DNA from: Actinomycetota bacterium
GTDB taxonomy: Bacteria > Actinomycetota > Humimicrobiia > Humimicrobiales > Humimicrobiaceae
Length of the DNA stretch: 36,927 bases
Direction: 5' to 3'
Assembly (NCBI GenBank): GCA_028698215.1
Contig: JAQVDY010000012.1
Location: 5,486 to 42,412, forward strand
Each line of letters begins with the position of its first letter. The stretch's first letter is position 1. Under the pieces are notes generated by a model. The model was given only the letters and a program-made list of their open reading frames with translations. It did not search any database and had not been told where the DNA came from. The position numbers were made by a program, and so were the translations under genes. Positions 8,087 through 17,433 of the stretch are shown here, piece after piece.

Positions 8087-8572
8087 ATGAATCATATAAT
8101 TTCAGTATTGGTAGAGAATAAGGCGGGCGTGCTGGCCAAGATAGCAGGTCTTTTTGGCAGAAGGGGATTTAATATTGACAGCTTGGTGGTAGGACCCACA
8201 GAAGATGACCGTATCTCCAGGATCACCATTGTCGTTTCTGCAGATACCCAGGGCATCGAGCAGGTTATCAAACAGCTTTATAAGTTAATAAATGTGTTGA
8301 AAATCCAGGAACTGGACCCCAAGAATATTGTAGAAAGGGAACTGGTGCTGATAAAGGTTTCTACTGATTCCAAGAACCGGGCAGAGATTTTAGAAATTGT
8401 AAATATATTCAGGGCTAATATAGTAGATGTTGCGAAAAAGTCCCTGCTTATTGAGATTACGGGAACTTCCAGCAAGGTCAATGCCTTAAAGGAGCTATTG
8501 GAACCTTTTGGAATTTTGGAATTAACCCGTACCGGCAAGATTGCTTGTAGCCGGGGGAGTAAAAAAATTTGA
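8087..8572 (+). CDS. ilvN: Acetolactate synthase small (regulatory) subunit
   Basis: 161 residues. An N-terminal ACT domain (ISVLVENKAGVLAKIAGLFGRRGFNIDSL, residues 4-32 in outline) is followed by the ALS small-subunit C-terminal domain (ERELVLIKV to the end). It binds valine and activates and feedback-inhibits IlvB. The ribosome site aggtgg lies before the ATG. In many bacteria ilvC follows here; in this window a class V aminotransferase follows instead. Confidence 0.95.
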   Translation: MNHIISVLVENKAGVLAKIAGLFGRRGFNIDSLVVGPTEDDRISRITIVVSADTQGIEQVIKQLYKLINVLKIQELDPKNIVERELVLIKVSTDSKNRAEILEIVNIFRANIVDVAKKSLLIEITGTSSKVNALKELLEPFGILELTRTGKIACSRGSKKI

Positions 8573-8605
8573 TTTTTATAAACAAATGCTGACCAAGGAG
8601 GCAAA

Positions 8606-9766
8606 ATGATTAAGAAATATATTATGACACCAGGCCCCACGCCAATATCTGAAGAGGTTTTACTAGAGCATGCCAGGCCGCTAATGCATCATAGATCCCC
8701 TGAATTTTCTGAGATTTTTACTCAGATGACTGATAAGTTAAAGAAGCTGTTAAGAACTGAAAATGATGTGTTTTTCCTAACATCTTCAGGTACCGGAGCC
8801 ATGGAAGCTGCAGTAGTAAATGCTTTTTCCCCTAATGATAAGGTCCTGGTAGCTAGCGTAGGTAATTTTGGGGAACGATTTAAAAAGTTAAGCAAGATGT
8901 ATGGGCTGGATTTGATTTCCATTGATTATGAATGGGGTGAGGCTATAAATCCCCAGGATATAAAGGAAGCTTTGGAAAAAGATAAGGATATCAAAGGGGT
9001 TATGTTCCAGTTTAGTGAAACTTCTACCGGTATTTTAAATGATGCAGAAGCTATTGCTAAAATAGTAAATGAATATGATGCTATTACCATAGTGGATGCC
9101 ATAAGCGGCTTGGGGGCTTCCAGGTTGGAAACAGACCAATGGGGACTGGATATAGTAATAGGCGGTTCCCAGAAAGCTTTAAGCGCCCCTACCGGAGGAG
9201 CTTTCATCAGTGTTAGCCCAAAGGCCTGGGAGCTTATTGAAAAATCTACTAACCCCAGGTTCTATTTTAATCTGCTAAATGCCAGGGAAGCTGCCCGAAG
9301 AAACCCACCCCAGACTCCCTGGACTCCGGGCATTTCTATAATAGTGGCCATGAACAAGGCTTTGGATATGCTGCTGGAAGAGGGTTTGGAAAATGTATTT
9401 AAAAGGCACCATGTGCTGGCTATGGCTACCCAGACTGCAGTGGAAAAATTAGGTTTAAAGCTATTGGTTGCCAACCCTGAAAACAGGGGAGACTCTGTAA
9501 CTTCCATTGAGATTCCCGAAGGGATTGACGGCAAAAAGCTTACCACCATCATGCGGACCAAATATGGGGTAACCGTAGCTGGAGGCCAGGGCAAATTAAA
9601 AGGGAAAATCTTTAGGATTGGCCATTTGGGATGGTTTGGAATGTTTGATACTATTATTGCAATTTCAGCACTTGAATTAGCGCTGGCTGAGCAGGGCTAT
9701 GAACTGGAAATAGGTTCTGGCGTAGCTGCTGCCCAGAAAGTATTTTTTGAAAATAATTATCTTTAA
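8606..9766 (+). CDS. Class V PLP aminotransferase (serine-pyruvate/alanine-glyoxylate type), probable partner of SerA
   Basis: 386 residues of the AGXT/serine-glyoxylate aminotransferase family. The N-terminus MTPGPTPISEEVL and LMHHRSPEF bind substrate and cofactor in this family; SSGTGAMEAAV holds the phosphate; D164 (IVDAISGLG) and K190 (GGSQKALSAPTGG) are the expected PLP Asp and Schiff-base Lys. The C-terminus has RIGHLGWF. It lies 20 nt upstream of serA and no SerC-type gene is seen, so it may act as the phosphoserine or serine transaminase of the serine pathway. Substrate specificity cannot be settled by sequence; alanine-glyoxylate or serine-pyruvate activity is also possible. It has a strong ribosome site (aaggagg). 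Confidence 0.85.
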   Translation: MIKKYIMTPGPTPISEEVLLEHARPLMHHRSPEFSEIFTQMTDKLKKLLRTENDVFFLTSSGTGAMEAAVVNAFSPNDKVLVASVGNFGERFKKLSKMYGLDLISIDYEWGEAINPQDIKEALEKDKDIKGVMFQFSETSTGILNDAEAIAKIVNEYDAITIVDAISGLGASRLETDQWGLDIVIGGSQKALSAPTGGAFISVSPKAWELIEKSTNPRFYFNLLNAREAARRNPPQTPWTPGISIIVAMNKALDMLLEEGLENVFKRHHVLAMATQTAVEKLGLKLLVANPENRGDSVTSIEIPEGIDGKKLTTIMRTKYGVTVAGGQGKLKGKIFRIGHLGWFGMFDTIIAISALELALAEQGYELEIGSGVAAAQKVFFENNYL

Positions 9767-9786
9767 AAATTAGAAAGAGAATAGCT

Positions 9787-11376
9787 ATGAAAAAAAAGGT
9801 ATTAATAACCGATGGTATTTCACCTCAGCCCAAGGAATATTTGGAACAGTATTTTATTGTGGATGATAAGAAAGGCATTAGTCCTGAAGAACTAAAAAAA
9901 ATAATAGGCGACTATAATGCAATCATAATCAGGAGTGCCACCAAGCTGACTGCAGACATAATTGAAAAAGCGGATACTATGGAGATTATCGGGCGGGCAG
10001 GTATAGGAGTGGATAATGTAGATCTGGATATGGCTACCCAGAAAGGAATTGTAGTGGTTAATGCTCCCACCAGCAATGCGGTCACCGTAGCCGAGCATAC
10101 TATAGGCCTACTATTGGCCGTAGCCAGGAAGATACCTTCTGCTGACACTTCCCTTAAGGGGGGAAAGTGGGAGAAATCAAAGTTTAAAGGCATAGAAATT
10201 GAAGGGAAAACCCTGGGCATAGTAGGCTTTGGGCAAATAGGGGGGCTGGTAGCTAAAAAAGCTATGGGACTGGGCATGGATATAATGGCCTTCGATCCTT
10301 TTGTTTCTGAAGACAGGTTCAAGCAATTGGGCATAAAGAAGGCTGATACCCTGGATGACATTTACCAGGCAGCTGACTTTATAACCATACATCTCCCCAA
10401 AAACAAGGATACCCTGGGAATGTTTAAGGCTGAGGAATTTAAAAAGATGAAAAAGGGTACCATAATACTTAATGTAGCCAGGGGCGGAATTGTAGTGGAA
10501 GAAGATCTGGCCCAGGCTATCAGGGAAGGACAGATCGGGGGAGCGGCAGTAGATGTGTATTCTAAGGAACCCTGCACAGACTCTCCTTTGTTTGATTTGG
10601 AAACAGTGGTATGTACGCCCCACTTGGGAGCCTCTACTACTGAAGCCCAGGACCGGGCAGGCAGTATAATAGCGGAACAGGTGGTATCTGTACTCCAAGG
10701 CGGAACTCCTGCCTTTCCAGTTAATGCTCCATCCGTAGCTAAAGAAGTAATGGAAGCCCTCTCCCCCTATTTTGAGCTTTGCGACAATATGGGTATGCTG
10801 TTTAGCGGTCTGTTTGACGGAAACCTGGAGAATATTAAAATTATCTTCAGCGGAAAAGTAGCTGAATATGATACCAGCATATTGAAATCCAGGATACTGG
10901 TAAAGATACTTGGCAAATATTCCATGCATGATGTAAACATGGTAAACGTGGGCTTGATAGCTGATGAAAACGGGCTAAAGGTTGAAGAAGTAAAAACCAG
11001 CAAGTCCAGTGATTTTGTTAATCTAATTACCCTGGAAGGTTCTGGCAAGGACGGCAACCTTTCTATTTCGGGCACTATTACCGGCAAGAAGAACAAGCCC
11101 AGGTTTATAGGAGTGGATGAATTTGAGCTGGATATGGTTCCCTCACCCCATATGGCCTTTATCAGGTATGAAGATGTACCGGGCCAGATTGGCAAGATAG
11201 GAACTGCTTTTGGAGAACTGGGTGTAAACATAGCGGCTATGCATGTCGGCAGGAAGAAGAAAAGCGGCGACGCCGTAATGGGCCTAAACCTGGATGCGGA
11301 AGTTACTCCGGAAATGCTGGAGCAGTTTAAACAAATTTCCAGTTTTGAAAACATTAAAATTGTAAATATGGTTTAA
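9787..11376 (+). CDS. serA: D-3-phosphoglycerate dehydrogenase
   Basis: 529 residues, the long SerA type. It oxidises 3-phosphoglycerate to 3-phosphohydroxypyruvate with NAD, the first step of serine synthesis. The NAD motif is GFGQIG (147-152); catalytic residues are R232 (NVARGGIV), E261 (SKEP) and H279 (CTPHLGAST). An intervening ASB-type domain spans about 320-445, and a C-terminal ACT domain begins at MAFIRYEDVPGQIGKIG (456-472), which suggests serine feedback control. It follows the class V aminotransferase and precedes leuA by 18 nt within one run of genes. Serine genes in the middle of a branched-chain operon point to common demand for amino acids. Confidence 0.95.
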   Translation: MKKKVLITDGISPQPKEYLEQYFIVDDKKGISPEELKKIIGDYNAIIIRSATKLTADIIEKADTMEIIGRAGIGVDNVDLDMATQKGIVVVNAPTSNAVTVAEHTIGLLLAVARKIPSADTSLKGGKWEKSKFKGIEIEGKTLGIVGFGQIGGLVAKKAMGLGMDIMAFDPFVSEDRFKQLGIKKADTLDDIYQAADFITIHLPKNKDTLGMFKAEEFKKMKKGTIILNVARGGIVVEEDLAQAIREGQIGGAAVDVYSKEPCTDSPLFDLETVVCTPHLGASTTEAQDRAGSIIAEQVVSVLQGGTPAFPVNAPSVAKEVMEALSPYFELCDNMGMLFSGLFDGNLENIKIIFSGKVAEYDTSILKSRILVKILGKYSMHDVNMVNVGLIADENGLKVEEVKTSKSSDFVNLITLEGSGKDGNLSISGTITGKKNKPRFIGVDEFELDMVPSPHMAFIRYEDVPGQIGKIGTAFGELGVNIAAMHVGRKKKSGDAVMGLNLDAEVTPEMLEQFKQISSFENIKIVNMV

Positions 11377-11394
11377 GGTTTAGGTAGGTATTAT

Positions 11395-12906
11395 ATGTCT
11401 AGAAAAATATATATTTTTGACACTACGTTAAGGGATGGCGAACAGGCCCCGGGCATACATTTAAATGTAAAGGAAAAACTGGAAGTTGCCCAACAGCTGG
11501 AAAAATTAAATGTAGATATTATTGAAGCCGGCTTTCCCATATCTTCCCTGGGTGATTTTGAGTCAGTTAGGGAGGTGTCCAAAACTATCAAGGACAAGGC
11601 AGTGGCGGCACTGGCCAGGGCTATAATCAAGGATATTGATGCAGCAGGCGAGGCTTTAAAGCCAGCCCGTAACCCGGTCATACATACCTTTGTGTCTTCT
11701 TCGGACATTCATTTAAAGTACCAGTTTAATAAAACCAGGGAACAGGCCTTAGAAATGGCAGCGGAAGCAGTAAAAAGGTCCAGAAAATATACGGATATAG
11801 TGGAGTTTTCAGCTATGGATGCCACCCGGAGTGACTGGGATTTTTTGTGCAGGCTGTATGAGGCTGCAATTTCTAATGGAGCTACCATTATTAATGTACC
11901 CGATACGGTAGGCTACGCCCTGCCTGACGAGTATGCCAGGCTGATTGAGTATCTTAAAACCAATGTAAAAGGCATTGAAGATGTAGTTATAAGTGTGCAC
12001 TGCCATGATGACCTGGGTTTGGCCGTAGCTAATTCTATCCTGGCTATAGAAAAAGGGGCAGGCCAGGTAGAATGTGCTGTAAATGGGATCGGTGAGAGAG
12101 CGGGCAATGCTTCTTTGGAAGAAGTAGCCATGATTATTGACACCAGGAAAAAAGACCTGGATGTATATACCGATATAAATATATCGGAAATAATGAGGAC
12201 CAGCAGCCTGGTTCGTCATCTTACCGGCTATGCGGTGGCTCCCAATAAGGCTATTGTAGGTAAAAATGCTTTCATGCATGAAGCGGGCATACACCAGGAT
12301 GGAATGCTTAAGGAGCGCAGTACCTATGAGATTATAAAGCCGGAGGATATAGGGGTTAAATCTTCAAAACTGGTATTAGGGAAGCACTCGGGACGCCATG
12401 CTTTTGTCAATAAACTGGCCGAGTTGGGATTAAAACTTAATGAAGAAGACCTGGAAAAAGCTTTCACCAGGTTCAAGGGTCTAGCAGAGAAGAAGGGCCA
12501 TATTAATGATAAGGACCTTAAAGCTATAGTTGAAGATGAAATAAGGGAAGCATCCGAGTATTTTAAATTGAACTATTACCAGGTTATAAGTGGTACCAAT
12601 GTAAAAGCTACCGCTACTATAGGCATAAATGCAGGGAACGGCCTCCAGGAGGGGGCAGCTTGGGGTGACGGCCCAATTGATGCCTCGTTTAAGGCTATTG
12701 ACAGTATATTGGGATTAAATGCCCAGCTGGTTGACTACAATATAGAAGCGGTGTCTGAAGGAAAAGATGCTATTGGTTCAGTAAGGATCATAGTTAGTTC
12801 AGAAGGCACTGAGGTTATGGGCAGCGGTATAAGTACCGATATAATTGAAGCTAGTATTAAGGCTTATGTTGATGCCATGAACAGGATAAAGGAAAGTATA
12901 GAATAA
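11395..12906 (+). CDS. leuA: 2-isopropylmalate synthase
   Basis: 503 residues. It condenses acetyl-CoA with 2-oxoisovalerate, the first step committed to leucine. The HMGL-like TIM barrel begins [13 protein letters not shown] (8-20); the metal-binding pair is H202 and H204 in [14 protein letters not shown], followed by [14 protein letters not shown]; the C-terminal LeuA allosteric domain runs from about 365 to the end and ends [26 protein letters not shown] and the [15 protein letters not shown] segment fit isopropylmalate synthase over citramalate synthase, and the separate cimA gene downstream supports this. Confidence 0.94.
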   Translation: MSRKIYIFDTTLRDGEQAPGIHLNVKEKLEVAQQLEKLNVDIIEAGFPISSLGDFESVREVSKTIKDKAVAALARAIIKDIDAAGEALKPARNPVIHTFVSSSDIHLKYQFNKTREQALEMAAEAVKRSRKYTDIVEFSAMDATRSDWDFLCRLYEAAISNGATIINVPDTVGYALPDEYARLIEYLKTNVKGIEDVVISVHCHDDLGLAVANSILAIEKGAGQVECAVNGIGERAGNASLEEVAMIIDTRKKDLDVYTDINISEIMRTSSLVRHLTGYAVAPNKAIVGKNAFMHEAGIHQDGMLKERSTYEIIKPEDIGVKSSKLVLGKHSGRHAFVNKLAELGLKLNEEDLEKAFTRFKGLAEKKGHINDKDLKAIVEDEIREASEYFKLNYYQVISGTNVKATATIGINAGNGLQEGAAWGDGPIDASFKAIDSILGLNAQLVDYNIEAVSEGKDAIGSVRIIVSSEGTEVMGSGISTDIIEASIKAYVDAMNRIKESIE

Positions 12907-12917
12907 AGGAGGATAAT

Positions 12918-14192
12918 TTGTCACAGGATAAACCTCAAACTATGGCCCAAAAAATATTGGCGGCCCATTGTGACCAGGAGTTTGTAAGCGAGGGGGAAAT
13001 AGTTAATGCCCGGGTAGATATTGTACTGGGCAATGATATTACTATGCCCCTGGCCATTAAAGAATTTAAAAAAATAGGGGCAAAATCTGTATTTGATCCG
13101 GAAAGGGTAGTAATAGTGCCGGATCATTTTACTCCTAACAAGGATATAAAGTCTGCCCAGCAATGCAAGGTGGTGAGAGGTTTTGCCTCAGACCAGGATA
13201 TCAGCAACTATTTTGAGGTAGGCAGGATGGGAATAGAGCATGCCTTACTGCCTGAACAGGGCCTGGTAGTAGCTGGAGACCTTATTGTGGGCGCTGATTC
13301 CCATACCTGTACCTATGGAGCCCTGGGAGCAGCTGCTACCGGGGTAGGAAGCACTGACCTTGCTGTAGCTATGGCTACCGGCAAGCTATGGTTCAGGGTT
13401 CCTGAAAGCATGAAATTTGTATATAGCGGAGAGCTTAAACCATGGGTAACCGGAAAGGATTTAATACTTTATACCATTGGCTTAATTGGGGTAGAGGGGG
13501 CGCTGTATAGGTCAATGGAATTTTCAGGGCCAGTGATAGAAAAACTTTCCATGGATTCACGGTTTACCATGTCTAATATGGCTATAGAAGCGGGCGGCAA
13601 ATTTGGTATCATTGAGGCGGACAATACTACTGAGCAGTATTTAAAGCAGAGAGCTAAAAGGCCTTACCGTATATACACCAGTGATGCTGATGCTAATTAT
13701 TATAAGGAATATGATATTGATTGTTCACAGATAGAGCTCCAGGTTTCCACTCCCCACCTGCCGTCCAATGCTAAACCTGCTGTCCAGCTTAAAGGCCAGT
13801 CTATTGACCAGGTAGTAATCGGTTCCTGCACTAATGGCAGGATGGAGGATTTACAGGTAGCATCAAAAATACTGGAAGGCAAAAGGGTCAAGCCAGGCTT
13901 GAGGGTAATCATTATACCGGCTACCCAGAATATTTATCTGGAAGCCATGCGCAAGGGCTACCTGGAGACTTTTGTGCAGGCAGGATGTGTGGTCAGCACT
14001 CCTACTTGCGGCCCCTGCCTGGGTGGCCATATGGGTATACTGGCCGAAGGAGAAAGGGCCTTGTCTACTACTAACCGTAATTTTGTAGGCAGGATGGGGC
14101 ATCCTGGGAGCGAAGTTTACCTTTGCGGCCCCGCTGTAGCGGCCGCTTCAGCTGTAACTGGAACAATTTCTACACCTGAGGAGGTTTTATGA
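12918..14192 (+). CDS. leuC: 3-isopropylmalate dehydratase large subunit
   Basis: 424 residues, the shorter LeuC2/archaeal-type subunit (the E. coli type is about 465). With LeuD it isomerises 2- to 3-isopropylmalate, and in the citramalate route also citramalate to 3-methylmalate. The [4Fe-4S] ligands are C304 (IGSCTNGR), C364 and C367 ([13 protein letters not shown]). The start is TTG at 12918, 5 nt after AAAGGAGG; no nearby ATG offers a better site. Its last bases overlap leuD by 4 nt (ATGA), indicating coupled translation of the two subunits. Confidence 0.94.
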   Translation: MSQDKPQTMAQKILAAHCDQEFVSEGEIVNARVDIVLGNDITMPLAIKEFKKIGAKSVFDPERVVIVPDHFTPNKDIKSAQQCKVVRGFASDQDISNYFEVGRMGIEHALLPEQGLVVAGDLIVGADSHTCTYGALGAAATGVGSTDLAVAMATGKLWFRVPESMKFVYSGELKPWVTGKDLILYTIGLIGVEGALYRSMEFSGPVIEKLSMDSRFTMSNMAIEAGGKFGIIEADNTTEQYLKQRAKRPYRIYTSDADANYYKEYDIDCSQIELQVSTPHLPSNAKPAVQLKGQSIDQVVIGSCTNGRMEDLQVASKILEGKRVKPGLRVIIIPATQNIYLEAMRKGYLETFVQAGCVVSTPTCGPCLGGHMGILAEGERALSTTNRNFVGRMGHPGSEVYLCGPAVAAASAVTGTISTPEEVL

Positions 14193-14683
14193 TAATCAGG
14201 GATAAGGCATTAAAGTATGGCCATAATGTGGATACAGATGTAATTATACCGGCCAGGTATCTGAATACCAGTGATCCGGACGAGTTGGCTTCACATTGTT
14301 TTGAAGACCTGGACCAGGACTTTGGCTATAAACTAGCGGATAAAAAAATAGTAGTAGCCGGGCAGAATTTTGGCTGCGGTTCCTCCCGTGAGCATGCCCC
14401 TCTGGCTATCAAGGGAAGTGGAGTAAAGTTGGTTATTGCCGCTTCTTTTGCCCGTATTTTTTTCAGGAATGCCATAAATATAGGCCTTCCGGTAATACAA
14501 AGCAAAGAGGCATCCACCCAGATAAGGGAAGGAGATGAGCTGGAAGTAGATTTGGGCCAGGGGACTATAAACAATATAACCCAGGGAAAATCATATGAGG
14601 TTAAGCCCCTTCCGGATTTCATACAGAAGGTTATTGCCAGCGGTGGCTATATCAATTTTATAAAACAGCAATTAGATAGTTAG
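14189..14683 (+). CDS. leuD: 3-isopropylmalate dehydratase small subunit
   Basis: 164 residues, the short LeuD2-type swivel domain matching the short LeuC. Visible motifs are [14 protein letters not shown] (13-26), [17 protein letters not shown] (62-78) and [18 protein letters not shown]. It begins in an ATGA overlap with leuC and has a ribosome site (gaggagg) inside the leuC end. It forms the LeuCD complex and may serve both leucine and the citramalate branch, since only one LeuCD pair is present here. Confidence 0.95.
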   Translation: MIIRDKALKYGHNVDTDVIIPARYLNTSDPDELASHCFEDLDQDFGYKLADKKIVVAGQNFGCGSSREHAPLAIKGSGVKLVIAASFARIFFRNAINIGLPVIQSKEASTQIREGDELEVDLGQGTINNITQGKSYEVKPLPDFIQKVIASGGYINFIKQQLDS

Positions 14684-14692
14684 GAATGGTTT

Positions 14693-15772
14693 ATGAGTAA
14701 GATAATGGTTTTGCCCGGTGACGGCATAGGCCCGGATATAACCAGGGAAGCAATTAGGGTTTTAGATTTTTTAAAGGAGCAATTCGACCTGGAAATTGAA
14801 TACCAGTATGGTTTGGTAGGGGGAGCCAGCATCGATGAATGCGGCTTGCCTATTACCGATTATTTGCTGGAACAATGCAAACAGTCTGATGCGGTATTGC
14901 TGGGGGCGGTCGGCGGCCCTAAATGGGACACCACCGAACCGGGAAAACCCAGGCCGGAGGAGGCCTTGCTAAAATTAAGGAAGGAGCTGGGCCTGTTTGC
15001 CAACCTAAGGCCGGTAAAGATTTTTGAGCCCCTGATATCGGCTTCAGCGTTAAAATCTTCATTGCTTAAAGGGGTGGATATACTGGTAATGAGGGAGCTT
15101 ACCGGAGGTATTTATTTCGGTCCCCGGGACAGGGTAACCAAAGAAGGGCACCTGGAAGCATATGATACCATGGTCTATGCTGATTATGAGATTGAAAGAA
15201 TTGCCCGGCTTGCCTTTGAATTTGCCGGCCAGCGGAAGGGAAAAGTTACCTCCATTGATAAGGCCAATATACTGGATAGTTCCAGGCTGTGGAGGGAAAT
15301 AGTAGTAAAAACTGCTGCTGGTTATCCTAAGGTAGAACTTAACCATATGTATATTGATAATGCCACCATGCAGCTTATTAGAAATCCCCTACAGTTTGAC
15401 GTAATACTGGCTTCCAATATGTTTGGCGATATATTAAGTGATGAGGCAGCTATGATCTCAGGCTCCATTGGGCTTCTGCCCTCTGCCTCTTTGGGACAGG
15501 ATATGAGCGGTATGTATGAACCCATACATGGAAGCGCTCCCGATATAGCGGGGCAGGATAAAGCTAACCCGGTGGCCACTATTCTTTCCCTGGCCTTGAT
15601 GCTAAGGTATACTTTTAACCGTGAAGATATATACAGCCTGGTAGAAAAATCTACCAGCCAGGTATTAGCCCAGGGATACAGGACACAGGATATATACGGA
15701 CAGGGCTGTCAACAGGTAGGTACAGAACAAATGGGCCAGCTTATTATTAAGCAGATAAGGAAAAATGTGTAA
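14693..15772 (+). CDS. leuB: 3-isopropylmalate dehydrogenase
   Basis: 359 residues of the isocitrate/isopropylmalate dehydrogenase family. It oxidatively decarboxylates 3-isopropylmalate and, in the citramalate route, 3-methylmalate to 2-oxobutyrate. Motifs: LPGDGIGPDI (7-16), GAVGGPKWD, LRKELGLFANLRPVK (typical LeuB), RELTGGIYFGPRD, and the NAD region EPIHGSAPDIAGQDKANPVA. The LeuB-type GGPKWD and LFANLRP argue against isocitrate or tartrate dehydrogenase. It is separated from leuD by 9 nt. Confidence 0.95.
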   Translation: MSKIMVLPGDGIGPDITREAIRVLDFLKEQFDLEIEYQYGLVGGASIDECGLPITDYLLEQCKQSDAVLLGAVGGPKWDTTEPGKPRPEEALLKLRKELGLFANLRPVKIFEPLISASALKSSLLKGVDILVMRELTGGIYFGPRDRVTKEGHLEAYDTMVYADYEIERIARLAFEFAGQRKGKVTSIDKANILDSSRLWREIVVKTAAGYPKVELNHMYIDNATMQLIRNPLQFDVILASNMFGDILSDEAAMISGSIGLLPSASLGQDMSGMYEPIHGSAPDIAGQDKANPVATILSLALMLRYTFNREDIYSLVEKSTSQVLAQGYRTQDIYGQGCQQVGTEQMGQLIIKQIRKNV

Positions 15773-15783
15773 GGGAGACCATT

Positions 15784-17376
15784 ATGCTAGAAAAAAAAGT
15801 CTACACCTTTGATACTACTTTAAGGGACGGGACCCAAAGCGCAGATATTTCCCTAACCGTCAGGGATAAGCTTGCTATTGTGGATAAGCTGGACCAGATT
15901 GGCATTGACTACATCGAGGTGGGCTTTCCGGCTTCCAATCCCAAGGATGAAGAGTTGTTCGGACAGCTTAAAAAAAGAAAATATGAGTATTCCAAGATTG
16001 TGGCTTTCGGCAGGACCAGATATAAGGACGCTAAGGCTGAAGAAGATAAAAACTTAAGGTTGTTAATTGAAGCTGGTACTGACAGTGTCTGTATTTTTGG
16101 AAAATCTTCTTCCCTGCATGTCCAAAAGGTTATCGAGACTTCTTTGGATAATAATTTGGCCATGATCTTTGAGTCCATAAAATATTTAAAAAATTATTTT
16201 TCTGAAGTCATCTTTGATGGTGAGCATTTTTTTGACGGCTACCAGCAGAATGCCTCCTATGCCCTGGATACTCTTAAGGCGGCAGAGGAGGCGGGAGCGG
16301 ATTTTCTGGTATTATGTGATACCAATGGTGGATTTTTGCCTAAAAAGGCCCTGGAAGTGGTACAAGCTGCCGCTAAAGAGGTCAATGCCCCTCTAGGGGT
16401 CCATTTCCATAATGACAGCGGCTGTGCTGTAGCCAATAGTGTTTATGCCATAGAAATGGTGGACCAGGTAAAGATGGTGCAGGGAACCATAAACGGCTAT
16501 GGGGAGCGCTGCGGCAATGCGGATTTATGCCAGATAATACCCAGCCTGGAAATAAAGCTGGGAAAGCAATGTTTAAAGGATGGAAACTTAAAACATATTA
16601 CCAGTCTGTCCCGTTTTGTAAGCGAGATTGCCAATCAAACCCATAACAGCCACCAGCCCTTCGTGGGCCAGAGTGCATTTGCCCACAAGGGAGGCATGCA
16701 TGTAAGCGGGGTAAGCAAGATTTCGGAAGCTTTTGAGCATATTGAACCTGAACTGGTAGGAAATACCAGGCGAATACTTATTTCAGAGCTTTCAGGCAAG
16801 AAATCCATCATACTTAAAGCCAGGGAATTTGGCATAAACCTGGAAAATGATTTGGAAAAAGTATCGGAAATATTGAACCGGGTACAAAACATGGAACACA
16901 AGGGCTATCAATTCGAGGCCGCTGACGGGAGCTTTGAGCTGCTGGTACGGGATGTGGCCGGAGTAAAAAAGAAGTTCTTTAACCTGGAAAGCTTCAGGGT
17001 GCTTAACGAGAAGAGGGCAGATGGCGAAATGCTTTCTGAAGCAACGGTAAAAGTATATATTGAAGGCAACCGGATAATAGAGACTGCAGAAGGAAACGGG
17101 CCGGTAAACGCCTTGGATAAGGCCTTGAGAAAAGCCATAGTAAACTGCTATCCGCAGATTGAAAAAATTGAACTTTCCGATTTTAAGGTAAGGGTATTAA
17201 ACGAAAAAATGGGTACAGCGGCCATGGTAAGAGTGCTCATAGAATCTACTGACGGGGAGAAGAGCTGGGGCACCATTGGAGTATCGGTTAATATTATCGA
17301 GGCCAGCTGGGAAGCCCTGGAAAATAGTATCATCTACGGCCTGATGCATGTGGAAAACAAAGAAAACCAAAAATAG
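15784..17376 (+). CDS. cimA: (R)-citramalate synthase
   Basis: 530 residues. It condenses acetyl-CoA and pyruvate to citramalate, opening a threonine-independent route to 2-oxobutyrate and isoleucine. The barrel starts [16 protein letters not shown] (9-24), where GTQSADIS is the CimA/CimA-like signature as opposed to GEQAPG in LeuA; other features are IFGKSSSLHV (104-113), EHFFDGY (147-153), H207 and H209 (GVHFHNDSGCAVANS), and a LeuA-type C-terminal regulatory domain (about 390-520). It follows leuB by 11 nt, so the LeuBCD enzymes that process citramalate are made from the same run. No threonine deaminase is in the window. Confidence 0.93.
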   Translation: MLEKKVYTFDTTLRDGTQSADISLTVRDKLAIVDKLDQIGIDYIEVGFPASNPKDEELFGQLKKRKYEYSKIVAFGRTRYKDAKAEEDKNLRLLIEAGTDSVCIFGKSSSLHVQKVIETSLDNNLAMIFESIKYLKNYFSEVIFDGEHFFDGYQQNASYALDTLKAAEEAGADFLVLCDTNGGFLPKKALEVVQAAAKEVNAPLGVHFHNDSGCAVANSVYAIEMVDQVKMVQGTINGYGERCGNADLCQIIPSLEIKLGKQCLKDGNLKHITSLSRFVSEIANQTHNSHQPFVGQSAFAHKGGMHVSGVSKISEAFEHIEPELVGNTRRILISELSGKKSIILKAREFGINLENDLEKVSEILNRVQNMEHKGYQFEAADGSFELLVRDVAGVKKKFFNLESFRVLNEKRADGEMLSEATVKVYIEGNRIIETAEGNGPVNALDKALRKAIVNCYPQIEKIELSDFKVRVLNEKMGTAAMVRVLIESTDGEKSWGTIGVSVNIIEASWEALENSIIYGLMHVENKENQK

Positions 17377-17385
17377 TTTCCCCTG

Positions 17386-17415
17386 TTGACGGCTGGCTTT
17401 TTGGTTAAATAAATA
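17386..17415 (+). promoter_or_regulatory. Possible internal promoter before the second ilvD
   Basis: TTGACG (17386-17391), 18-nt spacer, TAAATA (17410-17415), in the 57-nt gap after cimA. CCCCTG (17380-17385) can pair with CAGGGG (17421-17426), which covers part of the ilvD2 ribosome site. Both signals are weak. Confidence 0.3.
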
Positions 17416-17433
17416 CTAGTCAGGGGAGAATAA

